Notes: generated by a model not told the origin, from the sequence alone. A stretch of 49,294 bases of DNA from Rubidibacter lacunae KORDI 51-2 (GCF_000473895.1 NZ_ASSJ01000060.1:1-49294), one strand, 5' to 3'; shown: positions 17,554-27,509, counted from the stretch's first letter. Numbers and translations: made by a program.

Positions 17554-19224
17554 GTGCTGTACATCGTGGAAGTCAAGCGACAGACTAAGACATTTATGGG
17601 TACTCCCAGGACGATGTTGAAGTTGCTGGGATGCCAGCGCAGCGACCAAGGTTGGAGTGCCGTTCAAGGTGACGAGACGCTGACACTTGAAGACGCAAGC
17701 ATGAACTTCAATGAGGGTTCGCTGCTGTTAGTTGACCTCTCAAGCACCCGTCAATTGCAAGGGCGTCCCGAGTTGGCTGGTGCAAAGCTAGTGGGACTGT
17801 TGCAGAATCTCTCACGACTGGTGGAAAAGTCAAGAGGTCAGGAAGAGGAAATCGAACAGTGGAAGCAGTCTCTGACTTACCAAGCTCAGGAGCTTAATCG
17901 CCGCGAAATGGAGATGGAAAGTGCGGAGATGGAGTTGGAGGCGGCTCGCGATCGGATCGAGTCAATGGAAAAGGATCTTAGCCGCATAGAGCAAGAGCGT
18001 GCCGATCTCGAACGTTTGCGCGCCGATCTCGGTAGCCGCCCGGAGTTTCAAAGCGGTGCGTTGCTGGATGAGTCGCAGATGATGCAACTGCGCGGTGTTG
18101 TCGAGCAACTCTCAGCAATTGGTGGAGCGGTGCTCGAGCCAGCCCGGGAGGCCATTTCGATGGTCGAGCAGCAACAGCAGCAACTTGCCCAGCGCTCCGA
18201 GCAGCTCGACCGCGAACGTTTGGAAGCCCAGCATAAGACCAACGAAACCGAGCATCAGCTAAGACGATTGGGCGCTTTGCAACAGGAGCTGGGCGACCTA
18301 CAAACAACTCTTGATGAAGTTCGTACGCAGTCGCGAGCTCAGGACCGGGTGCTGGAGAGCAAACAAGAAACTCTCAAGTTACTGGCTCGCCAACTCCAAG
18401 CTCAGAGTGAGTTGCGAGACTCTCTGGCCTATTTAGCAACGACATCGAATTTGGTCAAACTCACCCAAGCGCTAGATCTCGATGCGCTCGAGCAAATGCC
18501 TGTTGAGGATTTGCAGGGTACGGTCGATTCGCTTCAGCGCGACCTCGAAAAGGCTATTCCCTTCGTGAACGACCAAGAAGAAGAATTACGCTTTCAGTGC
18601 GGGCGCATTGAGGAACTACAGGAGCAACTACGGCAAGCTGGCGAGGTCGAGCGCTCGAGCGTCCAGCTGGAGCTGGAGGAGGAAATGGATCGCTATCGTT
18701 TTTTAGAAGAAACGCTTGTCGGTCAACGCCGAACGCTAAAGATCCGGGAGAATATCCTGGAACAACATCAGCACGTCTTAATGCGCCGACAGGGTTATTC
18801 TGTAGAGTCCGACGCGATCGAGCGCATCGATCTCGGTCCTGTCTTGCACCAACTTGAGGAGCGCCGCGCGCACCTTGAGGAAGAGCTACAACGCATCGAC
18901 GGCACGATCGAGCAGCTGCGTTCGGGGGCGGGGCAATTACAGGAGCAGGTACGATTCTACGAGAGCCAGTGCGCTTCCAAACGTAAGGAAGTGCAAGTGG
19001 CCGAAGCAGTACTTCAGCAATTGCAGGCAGCGGCTGCCAGAGTGTGGGGCCAAGTTAATGCCAGCGAAGCGATGCTGCAGCAGCAACGAGATGCACTCCA
19101 GGCTACCCGCGAACGGCTCGAAGCAGTGGTGCTAGAGGTAGGTGGCAATCACTATCGAGAGGTGTTGGGCGAGGTGCAACGTGCACTGGGGTTGTTGGCA
19201 CCCTCGGAGGTTAGCGCAAGCTGA
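17554..19224 (+). CDS. hmpF: Pilus motility taxis protein HmpF (coiled-coil filament protein)
   Basis: About 556 residues. The N-terminal globular part (VLYIVEVKRQTKTFMG, LKLLGCQRSDQGWSAVQGDE) and the following QEEEIEQWKQSLTYQAQELN are hallmark HmpF sequences. The rest is almost continuous heptad coiled coil rich in Glu, Gln, Arg and Leu, with RRQGYSVESDAIERIDLGPV interrupting it near the C-terminus. In filamentous cyanobacteria HmpF localises near type IV pili and is needed for pilus-driven motility and phototaxis. Start: GTG at 17554, where family similarity begins; the frame is open upstream to 17497 but that part is not family-like. It diverges from pilG, matching its usual place beside hmp/pil chemotaxis genes. 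Confidence 0.9.
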   Translation: MLYIVEVKRQTKTFMGTPRTMLKLLGCQRSDQGWSAVQGDETLTLEDASMNFNEGSLLLVDLSSTRQLQGRPELAGAKLVGLLQNLSRLVEKSRGQEEEIEQWKQSLTYQAQELNRREMEMESAEMELEAARDRIESMEKDLSRIEQERADLERLRADLGSRPEFQSGALLDESQMMQLRGVVEQLSAIGGAVLEPAREAISMVEQQQQQLAQRSEQLDRERLEAQHKTNETEHQLRRLGALQQELGDLQTTLDEVRTQSRAQDRVLESKQETLKLLARQLQAQSELRDSLAYLATTSNLVKLTQALDLDALEQMPVEDLQGTVDSLQRDLEKAIPFVNDQEEELRFQCGRIEELQEQLRQAGEVERSSVQLELEEEMDRYRFLEETLVGQRRTLKIRENILEQHQHVLMRRQGYSVESDAIERIDLGPVLHQLEERRAHLEEELQRIDGTIEQLRSGAGQLQEQVRFYESQCASKRKEVQVAEAVLQQLQAAAARVWGQVNASEAMLQQQRDALQATRERLEAVVLEVGGNHYREVLGEVQRALGLLAPSEVSAS

Positions 19225-19294
19225 TCTAGAGCCACAGCGATCTCGTTGAAATAGAGTTGCTAAAATCGACTCGCTGCTGCTGCCGAAACTGCTT

Positions 19295-21985
19295 ATGGAC
19301 GCACCCTACCGCGGGTTTGTCGTGTCTCATACTCACTGGGACCGGGCTTGGTATTTGCCCTTCCAATCATTCCGTTTTCGGCTCGTTCGGGCGATAGACA
19401 GCTTGCTAGTGCTGCTGGATCGCGATCGGGGCTTTCGTGCGTTTGCCCTCGACGGTCAAACAGTCTTGCTAGAGGATTATCTGGAAATCCGCCCCGAGCG
19501 AGCGTCACACCTGCAGGAATATGTTAAATCCGGCCGCTTGTCGGTAGGACCGTGGTACACGATGCCCGACTTATTTCTAGCGAGCGGGGAAGCGATCGTA
19601 CGCAACCTACAAATCGGGCAGCGATTGGCAGAGCAATTTGGCGGCAGCTTGGCGATCGGCTACGCCCCCGATCCATTCGGCCATTTCGCACAGATACCCC
19701 AGATTCTACGTGGGTTCGGCATCGACACCTACATTTTCATGCGCGGGCTGGATGCTGCGACAAAAAAGACGCACGGTGCCGTGTTCGACTGGGCGGCACC
19801 GGATGGCTCGACAGTGACGGCGGTTTACCAACGCGAAGGCTATTTCCCGATGGGTGCTTTGGGACATCCAAGTGTCTTCGGGCGCTTTGAAGGTCACAAG
19901 CCAGACATGGCACTGGCTGAGGAGAGAGTGAGAGGCGCGATCGCAACCATGGCACCGCTCCAGAGAGAATCGGCACTGTTGTTGAGCAATGGCTTCGATC
20001 ACATGCCACCGCAGCCGGAGCTGCCGCACTTGCTGGCTCGATTAAATGCCGACCTCGACGAGATCGAATTGGAGCACGCGACCCTGTCGGAGTTTACGGA
20101 CGCGCTGCAGCAGGAGCGAGGCGAACGCCAGGTTTACCGCGGCGATTTACTCGGTAACGCCGATCAGCCGATATTGTCGAGCGTGTATTCGACACGCATG
20201 TACCTCAAGCAGCAGAACCACCGCAGCCAACAATTGCTCGTGCAATATGTCGAACCTTTCAGTGTTTGGATGCAAGCAATGGGTTTGGGAGCCGACATCC
20301 GGCCGTTTTGGGAGCGAGCCTGGAAACTGTTGCTGCAGAACCATCCCCACGACGATATTTGCGGCTGTAGCGTCGATGCCGTCCACGACGATGCCGAGTA
20401 CCGCACGCGCCAAATCGAGCAAATCGCCGATGCAATTCTCGTCGAGCACCTCGAACGTTTGCAGCAGTTCGGGTTTGCAGCTCCAGCCCAGACTGCCAGC
20501 CGCGGTTCTGACGTGTGGGTGTTCAATCCCCACCCGCATCAGCAGCGTTACCGAGTCATCACGAATGTTTTGTTCCCAAATCCAGATGGCGAATGGGGCG
20601 AACCGCCGCCCGAGCGCCAGCTAATCGGTTGCGACGGCGACGGTCGAACGCTGAACGTCGCAGTTCTCAATAGCGAGGCACCGGTGGTGCGATCGCGCTA
20701 CCTGGAGACGACGTGGGGGCGCCGCTATGACGCGACCTTTGTTGTAAACGTCCCGCCCCTGGGCTATCAGCTCGTGCGCCTCAACGAACTTGACGCGCCG
20801 ATCGCACCAGCAGTCGAGCCGCCGTCGCCAGTGCTAGAAAACGCGAGTTATCGCGTCGAGGTTGTCGGCGATCGCGTCGAGCTGACCGAGAAGGAAACCG
20901 GCACGTTTTTTCCCAACGTCTTGCAGTTTGAGTATCAGCTAGATCGCGGCGATACCTACTCGTTCGGTCCGGCCCCCGAGTGCGGGCCCTGGTGGGCAAC
21001 GCTAATGGGTGCAAGCTGGCACCCGCAGCGCTGCGACCTACTGCAGCTAAGATATGCGCTTGACGTGCCTCTCTCGGCTGATGCCGATACAACAACAAAT
21101 TTAGAACTGAACGTCTGGCTGGAGCTTGACGAGACCCGATCGCTCGCCGTCACGGTTATGTATGAAAATTGTGCTCGCGACGGTCGCCTACGCGCCGTGT
21201 TTCCGGTTGGATTTGCCACTGACACCTCGCTAGCAGACGGTCATTTTCGCCTCGCCGAGCGTTGCAAACCACCGCAACGTACCCCCGAATCGGACCCCGA
21301 GTGCTACGGAACCTATCCAGGTGAGTTGGACTATCCCACCCACCACCAGGGCGACTTCGTCCTCGTTGAAGGTGCAACACATCGTGTCTGGATCGCCAAC
21401 CGCGGCCTGCCGGAGTACGAGTTGCTAGACCCTGAAGGCGATACTCGCGTTGCCGTTACGCTCCATCGCGCAGTTGGCTATTTATCCGTGGGCGGCGGAC
21501 GCATTCGTCCGTGCCAGGCCGGTCCATCCGTCCCGACACCCGGCGCGCAGTGCTTGCGATCGCTCCGAGCCGAACTAGCGTTTGGTGTCGGCACGATTGC
21601 CCGCGAAATTGCGATTCGTTGCGCTCGTGCATTTGCCCATCCGGCTTGGGTGAGGGAGATGCCGTATCTACCCTACGTTAAGGGCGATGCCGAAACGCGG
21701 CTGCCGCGTTCGGGAACGCTACTGCGCTCAGAAAACCCTTGGATTCTGCTGTCGGCGCTCAAGCCAACCGAGCACGACCAAATCTGCGTCTTGCGCGTTT
21801 GCAACCTCAGCGACCGCCTGCAAACAGCACGGCTGCAACTCGGGTTCCCGGCGGCCGCCTACTGCCGAACCACTCTATATGAGACGTGGGACGAAAGCAG
21901 TGCCCAGTTGTTGTCCGAAAACCGGATCGAACTCGTACTCGAACCTTACCAAATCGCTTCTTTGGCGATCGCGTTGGGGAACTAG
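19295..21985 (+). CDS. Glycoside hydrolase family 38 alpha-mannosidase
   Basis: An 896-residue GH38 enzyme, a retaining Zn-dependent alpha-mannosidase. The catalytic barrel shows the metal-binding HTHWDRAWYLPF (residues 12-23), the nucleophile region IGYAPDPFGHFAQIPQIL (Asp126 nucleophile) and the later NHPHDDICGCSVDAVHDD with a further zinc ligand. The mid and C-terminal beta-sandwich domains follow (WVFNPHPHQQRYRVITN; SLRAELAFGVGTI). No signal peptide, so cytosolic; likely roles are turnover of mannosyl-glycerate-type solutes, glycans or envelope polysaccharide, but the substrate is unknown. It starts 70 bp after hmpF on the same strand and could be co-transcribed with it; whether this pairing is meaningful is unclear. 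Confidence 0.93.
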   Translation: MDAPYRGFVVSHTHWDRAWYLPFQSFRFRLVRAIDSLLVLLDRDRGFRAFALDGQTVLLEDYLEIRPERASHLQEYVKSGRLSVGPWYTMPDLFLASGEAIVRNLQIGQRLAEQFGGSLAIGYAPDPFGHFAQIPQILRGFGIDTYIFMRGLDAATKKTHGAVFDWAAPDGSTVTAVYQREGYFPMGALGHPSVFGRFEGHKPDMALAEERVRGAIATMAPLQRESALLLSNGFDHMPPQPELPHLLARLNADLDEIELEHATLSEFTDALQQERGERQVYRGDLLGNADQPILSSVYSTRMYLKQQNHRSQQLLVQYVEPFSVWMQAMGLGADIRPFWERAWKLLLQNHPHDDICGCSVDAVHDDAEYRTRQIEQIADAILVEHLERLQQFGFAAPAQTASRGSDVWVFNPHPHQQRYRVITNVLFPNPDGEWGEPPPERQLIGCDGDGRTLNVAVLNSEAPVVRSRYLETTWGRRYDATFVVNVPPLGYQLVRLNELDAPIAPAVEPPSPVLENASYRVEVVGDRVELTEKETGTFFPNVLQFEYQLDRGDTYSFGPAPECGPWWATLMGASWHPQRCDLLQLRYALDVPLSADADTTTNLELNVWLELDETRSLAVTVMYENCARDGRLRAVFPVGFATDTSLADGHFRLAERCKPPQRTPESDPECYGTYPGELDYPTHHQGDFVLVEGATHRVWIANRGLPEYELLDPEGDTRVAVTLHRAVGYLSVGGGRIRPCQAGPSVPTPGAQCLRSLRAELAFGVGTIAREIAIRCARAFAHPAWVREMPYLPYVKGDAETRLPRSGTLLRSENPWILLSALKPTEHDQICVLRVCNLSDRLQTARLQLGFPAAAYCRTTLYETWDESSAQLLSENRIELVLEPYQIASLAIALGN

Positions 21986-22055
21986 CTCCTAGAAAAAAGT
22001 TGGTGGTGGGTGCAACTGCTCGGGCACTCCACATCCCGACATCAACAGCCTGCGA

Positions 22056-22187
22056 TTAATCTTCGTGGTCCTCGAAGGGATCGTCGAGTTCCAACGACGG
22101 CGGACCGAACGATAAATATACCGAGTACCCAGCAACGCCTAAAACCAGCGTACCGATACCGATGATAAGAACTGTTGCGGGTTCCAT
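22056..22187 (-). CDS. psbN: PsbN, photosystem II assembly protein
   Basis: A 43-residue single-helix protein reading [20 protein letters not shown], then [20 protein letters not shown] and ED. Length, the opening MEPATVL and the ending [14 protein letters not shown] are exactly those of cyanobacterial PsbN, a thylakoid membrane protein required for assembly and repair of photosystem II reaction centres. It is divergent from psbH with a 93-bp shared upstream region, the usual cyanobacterial arrangement. It is easily missed because of its size. Confidence 0.96.
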   Translation of the reverse strand: MEPATVLIIGIGTLVLGVAGYSVYLSFGPPSLELDDPFEDHED

Positions 22188-22280
22188 GGCGAAGTCCGTG
22201 CATACGATGCGTACTCCTTTACAATATTACACAAACTTTACGAAGTGTCCTCGCGACTCCAACGCAGAACGGGAATCATC
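22188..22280. promoter_or_regulatory. Shared psbN/psbH divergent promoter region
   Basis: The 93-bp gap contains TTTACA (22218-22223), ATTACA (22226-22231) and TTTACG (22237-22242) in direct orientation. These resemble half-sites of the HLR1 element bound by the high-light regulator RpaB, but their spacing (8 and 11 bp between starts) does not match the consensus of 10. Treat it as suggestive only. Confidence 0.3.
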
Positions 22281-22481
22281 ATGGCACAGCGCACGCGACT
22301 CGGAAACTTGCTCAAACCCCTGAATTCGGAGTACGGAAAAGTAGCCCCAGGTTGGGGGACTACCCCGCTCATGGCGGTTTTCATTGGATTGTTCTTCGTC
22401 TTTCTGCTAATCATCCTGCAGATCTATAACAACTCCTTGATCCTCGATACCTTTGATGTCGATTGGCGCAGCTTGGGCTAA
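22281..22481 (+). CDS. psbH: Photosystem II subunit PsbH
   Basis: A 66-residue single-helix photosystem II core protein. The sequence starts [20 protein letters not shown] and has [20 protein letters not shown], the helix, then [17 protein letters not shown], all diagnostic for cyanobacterial PsbH. It helps assembly and stabilises the Q-B site near CP47. The ATG at 22281 gives the canonical N-terminus. It is followed by a strong intrinsic terminator, so it is transcribed alone, and is divergent from psbN. Confidence 0.97.
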   Translation: MAQRTRLGNLLKPLNSEYGKVAPGWGTTPLMAVFIGLFFVFLLIILQIYNNSLILDTFDVDWRSLG

Positions 22482-22509
22482 GTCCGTTCGCTGCCTCTCG
22501 ACTGTTCCG

Positions 22510-22531
22510 GCCCGGCACGCCCGGGCTTTTT
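22510..22531 (+). terminator. Intrinsic terminator after psbH
   Basis: GCCCGG (22510-22515) pairs with CCGGGC (22521-22526) over a 5-nt loop and is followed by TTTTT, 28 bp after the psbH stop codon. Confidence 0.8.
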
Positions 22532-22799
22532 CAATATTTTCCCAGCGTCTCAATGGTCTTGCGCTGACGTCGTGCCGAGGTGTGTGACCGGCTTCGTCCG
22601 ATCGTTTTGCCGGGAGGCAATCGGCACTAGCTCAGTCGCAACCAGGTACATACGTGTTGCTTAGGGCTTCAGCGAATGCATGGCGCGAGTGGGTTTTCAT
22701 AGGCAGGAGCTTTTTGCGTTGGGGGCTTAACTCCCAACTGCTGCAACCGCCTTATCCGCCTCCGTATACACTGGGTGGCGAGCTAAATAGGAGCTGCAT

Positions 22800-23096
22800 A
22801 TGAATGTATTCGGCATCGGTCTGCCGGAAATGGTTCTGATTCTGGCAATCGCGCTGCTAGTGTTCGGTCCAAAAAAACTACCGGAGATTGGGCGCAGCCT
22901 TGGCAAGGCTATCCGCGGCTTCCAGGATGCTTCAAAGGAATTCGAGAACGAGTTCAAGCGCGAGAGCCAAGAACTCGAGGAGGCGGTCAAAATGAGCGCA
23001 CGTCTGGAAGCAAGTGAAGCGACATCAGTTTCACCCGAACCCAATACGCCTGAGACGTCGGTCGAGCGTTCCGGTACCGAAAATGAGGTGAGCTAA
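22800..23096 (+). CDS. tatA: Twin-arginine translocase subunit TatA/TatE
   Basis: A 98-residue TatA-family protein: one N-terminal transmembrane helix (GLPEMVLILAIALLVFGPKK), the hinge FGPKKLPEIGRSLGKAIRGF, then an amphipathic helix and a charged, Ser/Thr/Pro/Glu-rich tail. The protein forms the size-variable pore that exports folded proteins with RR signal peptides across plasma and thylakoid membranes. The start ATG is at 22800, about 13 bp after an AAATAGGAG sequence. TatB and TatC are not nearby, which is normal in cyanobacteria. The 268 bp between the psbH terminator and this gene show no other gene. Confidence 0.95.
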   Translation: MNVFGIGLPEMVLILAIALLVFGPKKLPEIGRSLGKAIRGFQDASKEFENEFKRESQELEEAVKMSARLEASEATSVSPEPNTPETSVERSGTENEVS

Positions 23097-23285
23097 GCAT
23101 GCCGCCGCGGCAGCACCCTCAGTCAAGGTTTAAGACGCACGATCTATGAATGGAGATCCTTCAGGGTAGTTGCGAGCTAGCTGAATGCTCCGAAACGTTC
23201 GGGCTACACTGACTTTAGAGATTGCGTGCGTTGGCGTTGGCAAGGGTAGCTAGTTAGCGCGCGGACAGCAGATGCGGAGGTAGGC

Positions 23286-23900
23286 ATGAGCGAGCAGCAG
23301 AGTCCCTTCGAGCAGCTTGGGGTTACCGAGGACGCATCCTTTGAGGAAATCCAGGATGCAAAGCGCCGTCTCAATCAAGAGCACAGCGGCGATAGCAAAG
23401 TTATCGAAACTGTTGAGGCGGCCTATGACGCCATTATTATGGAACGCCTGCGCTTGCGTCAGGAAGGCAAGATCAAAGTACCCGAGCGCATCCGCTTCCC
23501 CGAACGTACAGTCGAGCCGCCTCCGACGTCTCCCCTCGAACACAGCAATAGCTCCCCGCCATGGCTGCAAGGTTTGCTAGATACACCGTCACGTGCGGAC
23601 TTACTGCTGTCCTCAGGCATTTTTATCGGTTTGGTCCTACTTACGTTACTCGTGCCTAACTCAGAGGCGCGATCGCTTTCGCTTCTGTTGCCGCTGGGAT
23701 TTGGCGCATGTGGTTTCCTGCTAACGCGTAAAGAGCGACGTTTTGGGAGATCGCTACTACTATCGGGTATCGCCCTTGCCGTTGGCATTGGTTTGGGAGC
23801 CGTTTTGTCCCCAATTGCAGGTCGGGGTATGGAAGAAGCGCACTTCATCTCGCTAGTATCGTTTTTCTTTCTGTGGTTGGTTAGTAGCTTTATGCGCTAG
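23286..23900 (+). CDS. CPP1-like family protein (J-like domain, membrane)
   Basis: A 204-residue protein of the CPP1-like (DUF3353) family of cyanobacteria and plastids. The N-terminal J-like domain reads SPFEQLGVTEDASFEEIQDA and KRRLNQEHSGDSK, without the HPD motif of true DnaJ. A basic linker and Pro-rich segment precede three or four transmembrane helices (residues 105-204). The plant relative CPP1 chaperones protochlorophyllide oxidoreductase and is needed for chloroplast development; a similar role in pigment-enzyme stability is an inference. Its last 11 bp overlap the 3' end of the convergent HPPD gene. Confidence 0.88.
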   Translation: MSEQQSPFEQLGVTEDASFEEIQDAKRRLNQEHSGDSKVIETVEAAYDAIIMERLRLRQEGKIKVPERIRFPERTVEPPPTSPLEHSNSSPPWLQGLLDTPSRADLLLSSGIFIGLVLLTLLVPNSEARSLSLLLPLGFGACGFLLTRKERRFGRSLLLSGIALAVGIGLGAVLSPIAGRGMEEAHFISLVSFFFLWLVSSFMR

Positions 23901-25002
23901 TGGCTAGGGGTTTGAGCCTGCTGCGCTGGAGCTGCTCGCGTTCGATAGCCTCGAAGAGAGCCTGGAAATTTCCCTCGCCGAAGCCTCGGGCACTCGCACG
24001 GCGTTCGATGAGTTCGAAAAAAAACGTCGACTGCCCGAACACCGGTTGCGTGAAGATCTGAAACAGTAAGGGTGCTTCGTGCCCGACCCCGACATTGAGG
24101 TCGGCGTCGATGCTGCGGTCTACAAGGATGCGCGCGCGCGCGACCGCCTCGCATTCAATTGCCTGCAAAGAGTAGGGCTGCAGGCGCGTATTGAGCTCGG
24201 CATAGTAGCTTCCGGGGACGTCTAGGAACCGGACGCCCGCTCGACGTAAGTGCGTCACCACCTCGGCGATCTCGGTGGTTTCTAGCGCGACATGTTGGAT
24301 GCCAGGCCCGCGGTTGGCGTCGAGAAACTCTTGGATTTGCGAGTTTGGTGACATCGGTTCGTTGACAGGCAATTGCGTGCCGCTTTCAGGATGGACCAGC
24401 ACTTGTGAGGCAAGGGCGGAATGATCGGTGCCGATCGCGAACGACTGGCGGAGCTGGAATCCGAACGCAGCTTCTAGCCAACGTGCAGTTGGTGCGAGCT
24501 GCCCGGCAGCGACATTTAAGACGACGTGATCTAGCTCCCGGAACGGTCCGGTAGTCGGGCAGCTACCGGCTAAAAGATCGATGTTACTGTCGGGCAAGGC
24601 CGGGGTATTTCCCTTTCGTTCGATCGTGACGAAGTCTACAGACCCAGCACAGGCAATACGCGCCCAACGCACGCGACCGCGCTCGTCGTGTCGCTCGCGG
24701 GGGGGGTGTCGGAGGCGCGAGCCGGCCGCGAGCGCTCGCGCTAGGCAGATATCAAGGTTATCAACAACGAAGTCAATTGCGCCGACACCAGGGGGATGCT
24801 GTCGCAGGTAGGACGCAATTGTGCCGTGCCGACCGGTCGGCGCGGCAATAACGAACTGCACGGCCTCGCTGTTTACAACGACTGCGCTCGCGTTGGAGTC
24901 GAGGGATCCTTCAGCCACAACCTGCAGTCCCCAACACCCAATAAACCAGTCGCGCCAGCGATCGGCTGCATCGACGTAGAAACGTACGCGCTCGATTTTC
25001 AT
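23890..25002 (-). CDS. hppD: 4-hydroxyphenylpyruvate dioxygenase
   Basis: A 370-residue non-haem Fe(II) oxygenase converting 4-hydroxyphenylpyruvate to homogentisate, the precursor of tocopherol. Two vicinal-oxygen-chelate modules are seen. The three iron ligands are in the C-terminal module: His in FRELDHVVLNV, His in GPGIQHVALETTEI and Glu in STFFFELIERR. ATG at 25000-25002 (MKIERVRFYVDAADRW) is chosen; the frame continues upstream to 25059 without family similarity. It is convergent with the CPP1-like gene, overlapping by 11 bp, with no terminator between them, so the transcripts probably overlap. Confidence 0.93.
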   Translation of the reverse strand: MKIERVRFYVDAADRWRDWFIGCWGLQVVAEGSLDSNASAVVVNSEAVQFVIAAPTGRHGTIASYLRQHPPGVGAIDFVVDNLDICLARALAAGSRLRHPPRERHDERGRVRWARIACAGSVDFVTIERKGNTPALPDSNIDLLAGSCPTTGPFRELDHVVLNVAAGQLAPTARWLEAAFGFQLRQSFAIGTDHSALASQVLVHPESGTQLPVNEPMSPNSQIQEFLDANRGPGIQHVALETTEIAEVVTHLRRAGVRFLDVPGSYYAELNTRLQPYSLQAIECEAVARARILVDRSIDADLNVGVGHEAPLLFQIFTQPVFGQSTFFFELIERRASARGFGEGNFQALFEAIEREQLQRSRLKPLATSA

Positions 25003-25207
25003 AGCCACAATGCATCCGGAGCTGAAAGAGCGACCCATTTGGCCCGCTATCGACCGCATACCCCTCTTCAGTCAGAATAGCGCCCCTAACACCAGCTATT
25101 CCTTAGTGGAGCCAAATGAGAGCTGCGCTTCGCACGCAAAACTGAAGGTCCTTCGACGTGGCCGCAATGGTTTGCCTCGACAACGCAGGGGTCGAGCGAC
25201 ATGCCCT

Positions 25208-25238
25208 AAAAAAACTCCCCACCCGCGTGGGTGGGGAG
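25208..25238 (-). terminator. Intrinsic terminator of the psaA-psaB operon
   Basis: On the minus strand a perfect 10-bp stem (CTCCCCACCC / GGGTGGGGAG, 25215-25238) with a 4-nt loop is followed by seven T residues (complement of the A run at 25208-25214), about 43 bp beyond the psaB stop codon. Confidence 0.93.
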
Positions 25239-25280
25239 CTGTCTTCAGTGCCTAGCAAATCGAGGCTAGACCCTTAGGTA

Positions 25281-27509
25281 TCAGCCAAAAGCGCTAGCTG
25301 TCGAGGCAATCACGAAGGCTGCGTAAGTCAAGATGAAGCCAACTGTGAAGTGGGCCAGACCGATCACGCGACCCTGAACGATCGACATCGCCACCGGCTT
25401 GTCCTTCCAGCGCACTAAGTTTGCTAGAGGCGTGCGTTCGTGCGCCCACACCAGCGTCTCGATCAGCTCTTGCCAGTAACCGCGCCAGGAGATCAAGAAC
25501 ATGAATCCCGTCGCCCACACGAGGTGACCGAACAAGAACATCCAGGACCAAACCGCCAGGTTGTTCATGCCGTAGGGGTTGTAGCCGTTGATCAACTGTG
25601 CCGAGTTCAGCCATAGATAGTCTCGGAACCAGCCCATCAAGTACGTCGAAGACTCGTTAAACTGTGCGACATTTCCCTGCCAAACGCCAAGGTGTTTCCA
25701 GTGCCAGTAGAACGTTAGCCAAGCGATCGTGTTCAGCATCCAGAACATCGCCAGGTAGAAGGAGTCCCACGCCGAGATGTCACAGGTGCCGCCGCGACCC
25801 GGACCATCGCACGGGAAGCTGTAGCCGAAATCTTTCTTGTCCGGCATTAGCTTCGAGCCGCGAGCATCCAGAGCGCCCTTGACGAGAATCAAGGTTGTCG
25901 TGTGCAATCCCAACGCGATCGCATGGTGCACCAGGAAGTCGCCCGGTCCAATAGTCAAGAACAGCGAGTTCTTGCCGCTATTGATAGCATCCAGCCAACC
26001 CGTCAGCCAAACGTTGCCGTAGTTGGGGAATGCCGTGTATGCCACGCTGTCGGGGTTGGACAGGAGAACATCCATGCCATACAGGAGCTTGCCATGTGCA
26101 GCTTGAATGAACTGTGCGAACACCGGCTCGATCAGGATCTGCTTCTCGGGGGTTCCGAACGCGACAACGACGTCGTTATGGACGTACAGGCCCAAAGTGT
26201 GGAAGCCCAGGAACAGCGATGCCCAGCTCAGGTGCGAGATAATCGCTTCCTTATGCTGTAGCACGCGGTCCAACACGTTGCCTTTGTTCTGGGCGGGATC
26301 GTAGTCGCGCACTAGGAAGATCGCCCCGTGTGCGAATGCCCCGACCATGATGAAGCCGGCAATGTACTGGTGGTGCGTGTATAGCGCCGCCTGAGTGGTG
26401 TAATCTCGCGCCATAAAGGCATACGGCGGCAAAGAGTACATGTGCTGGGCTACGAGCGAGGTCACCACACCCAGCGATGCCAACGCCAGCGCTAGCTGGA
26501 AGTGCAGCGAGTTGTTGAGCGTGTCATAGAGACCCTGGTGTGGCAGGTTGAACTGCCCCTGGTTCTCCATACCGAACAACGGCTTCTTGGAGTTCAGCAT
26601 CTCCTTGATGCTGTGCCCGAGACCGAAGTTCGTGCGGTACATGTGACCCGCCACGATGAAAATTACCGCGATCGCCAGGTGGTGGTGGGCGATATCGGTC
26701 AGCCACAGGGACTCGGTCTGGGGGTGGAAGCCGCCCAGGAACGTCAGGATCGCCGTCCCTGCTCCGTCAGCCGTACCGAACACGTGCTGAGCGGTATCCG
26801 GGTTCTGCGCGTAAACGCCCCAGTTGCCCGTAAAGAACGGACCGAGACCGGCCGGGTGCGGCTTGACGGACAAAAAGTTGTCCCAACCTACGTGCTGTCC
26901 TCGTGCTTCCGGAATCGCAACGTGAACCAGGTGACCGGTCCACGCCAGCGAGCTAACGCCGAACAGAGCGGCCAAGTGATGGTTGAGGCGCGACTCCGCA
27001 TTCTTGAACCAGGAGAGACTGGGGCGGAACTTCGGCTGCAGATGCAGCCAGCCCGCGAACAAGAATACCGACGAGAGCAACAGCAAGAACACCGCACCCA
27101 TATAGAGGTCGCTGTTCTGGGTCATACCGATGGTGTAGAACCAGTGATAAACGCCCGAGTAGGCGATGTTCACGGGGTTCGAGGCTCCTGCCTGTGTGAA
27201 GGCATCCACTGCCGGCTGACCGAAATGCGGATCCCAAATCGCGTGAGCGATCGGGCGGACGTTGAGTGGATCTTGGATCCACTGCTCGAAGTTGCCTTGC
27301 CAGGCAACGTGGAACAGGGTGCCGGAGGTCCACAGGAAAATGATTGCCAGGTGACCGAAGTGCGACGCGAAGATCTTCTGGTAAAGATTCTCTTCGGTCA
27401 TGCCATCGTGGCTTTCAAAGTCGTGGGCCGTGGCAATCCCGTACCAGATCCGACGCGTGGTCGGATCTTGAGCCAAGTCTTGGCTGAATTTCGGGAACTT
27501 AGTTGCCAT
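25281..27509 (-). CDS. psaB: Photosystem I P700 apoprotein A2
   Basis: A 742-residue core subunit of photosystem I with eleven transmembrane helices. It begins [20 protein letters not shown] and ends near [16 protein letters not shown]. The iron-sulphur Fx ligand loop [20 protein letters not shown] is present, giving two of the four cysteines. Many chlorophyll-ligating His motifs are seen ([31 protein letters not shown]). With PsaA it binds P700, A0, A1 and Fx. It follows psaA after 172 bp and ends before a strong terminator, so the pair forms the standard operon. A GAGGAGGAATTC sequence lies upstream of the ATG. Confidence 0.99.
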   Translation of the reverse strand: MATKFPKFSQDLAQDPTTRRIWYGIATAHDFESHDGMTEENLYQKIFASHFGHLAIIFLWTSGTLFHVAWQGNFEQWIQDPLNVRPIAHAIWDPHFGQPAVDAFTQAGASNPVNIAYSGVYHWFYTIGMTQNSDLYMGAVFLLLLSSVFLFAGWLHLQPKFRPSLSWFKNAESRLNHHLAALFGVSSLAWTGHLVHVAIPEARGQHVGWDNFLSVKPHPAGLGPFFTGNWGVYAQNPDTAQHVFGTADGAGTAILTFLGGFHPQTESLWLTDIAHHHLAIAVIFIVAGHMYRTNFGLGHSIKEMLNSKKPLFGMENQGQFNLPHQGLYDTLNNSLHFQLALALASLGVVTSLVAQHMYSLPPYAFMARDYTTQAALYTHHQYIAGFIMVGAFAHGAIFLVRDYDPAQNKGNVLDRVLQHKEAIISHLSWASLFLGFHTLGLYVHNDVVVAFGTPEKQILIEPVFAQFIQAAHGKLLYGMDVLLSNPDSVAYTAFPNYGNVWLTGWLDAINSGKNSLFLTIGPGDFLVHHAIALGLHTTTLILVKGALDARGSKLMPDKKDFGYSFPCDGPGRGGTCDISAWDSFYLAMFWMLNTIAWLTFYWHWKHLGVWQGNVAQFNESSTYLMGWFRDYLWLNSAQLINGYNPYGMNNLAVWSWMFLFGHLVWATGFMFLISWRGYWQELIETLVWAHERTPLANLVRWKDKPVAMSIVQGRVIGLAHFTVGFILTYAAFVIASTASAFG

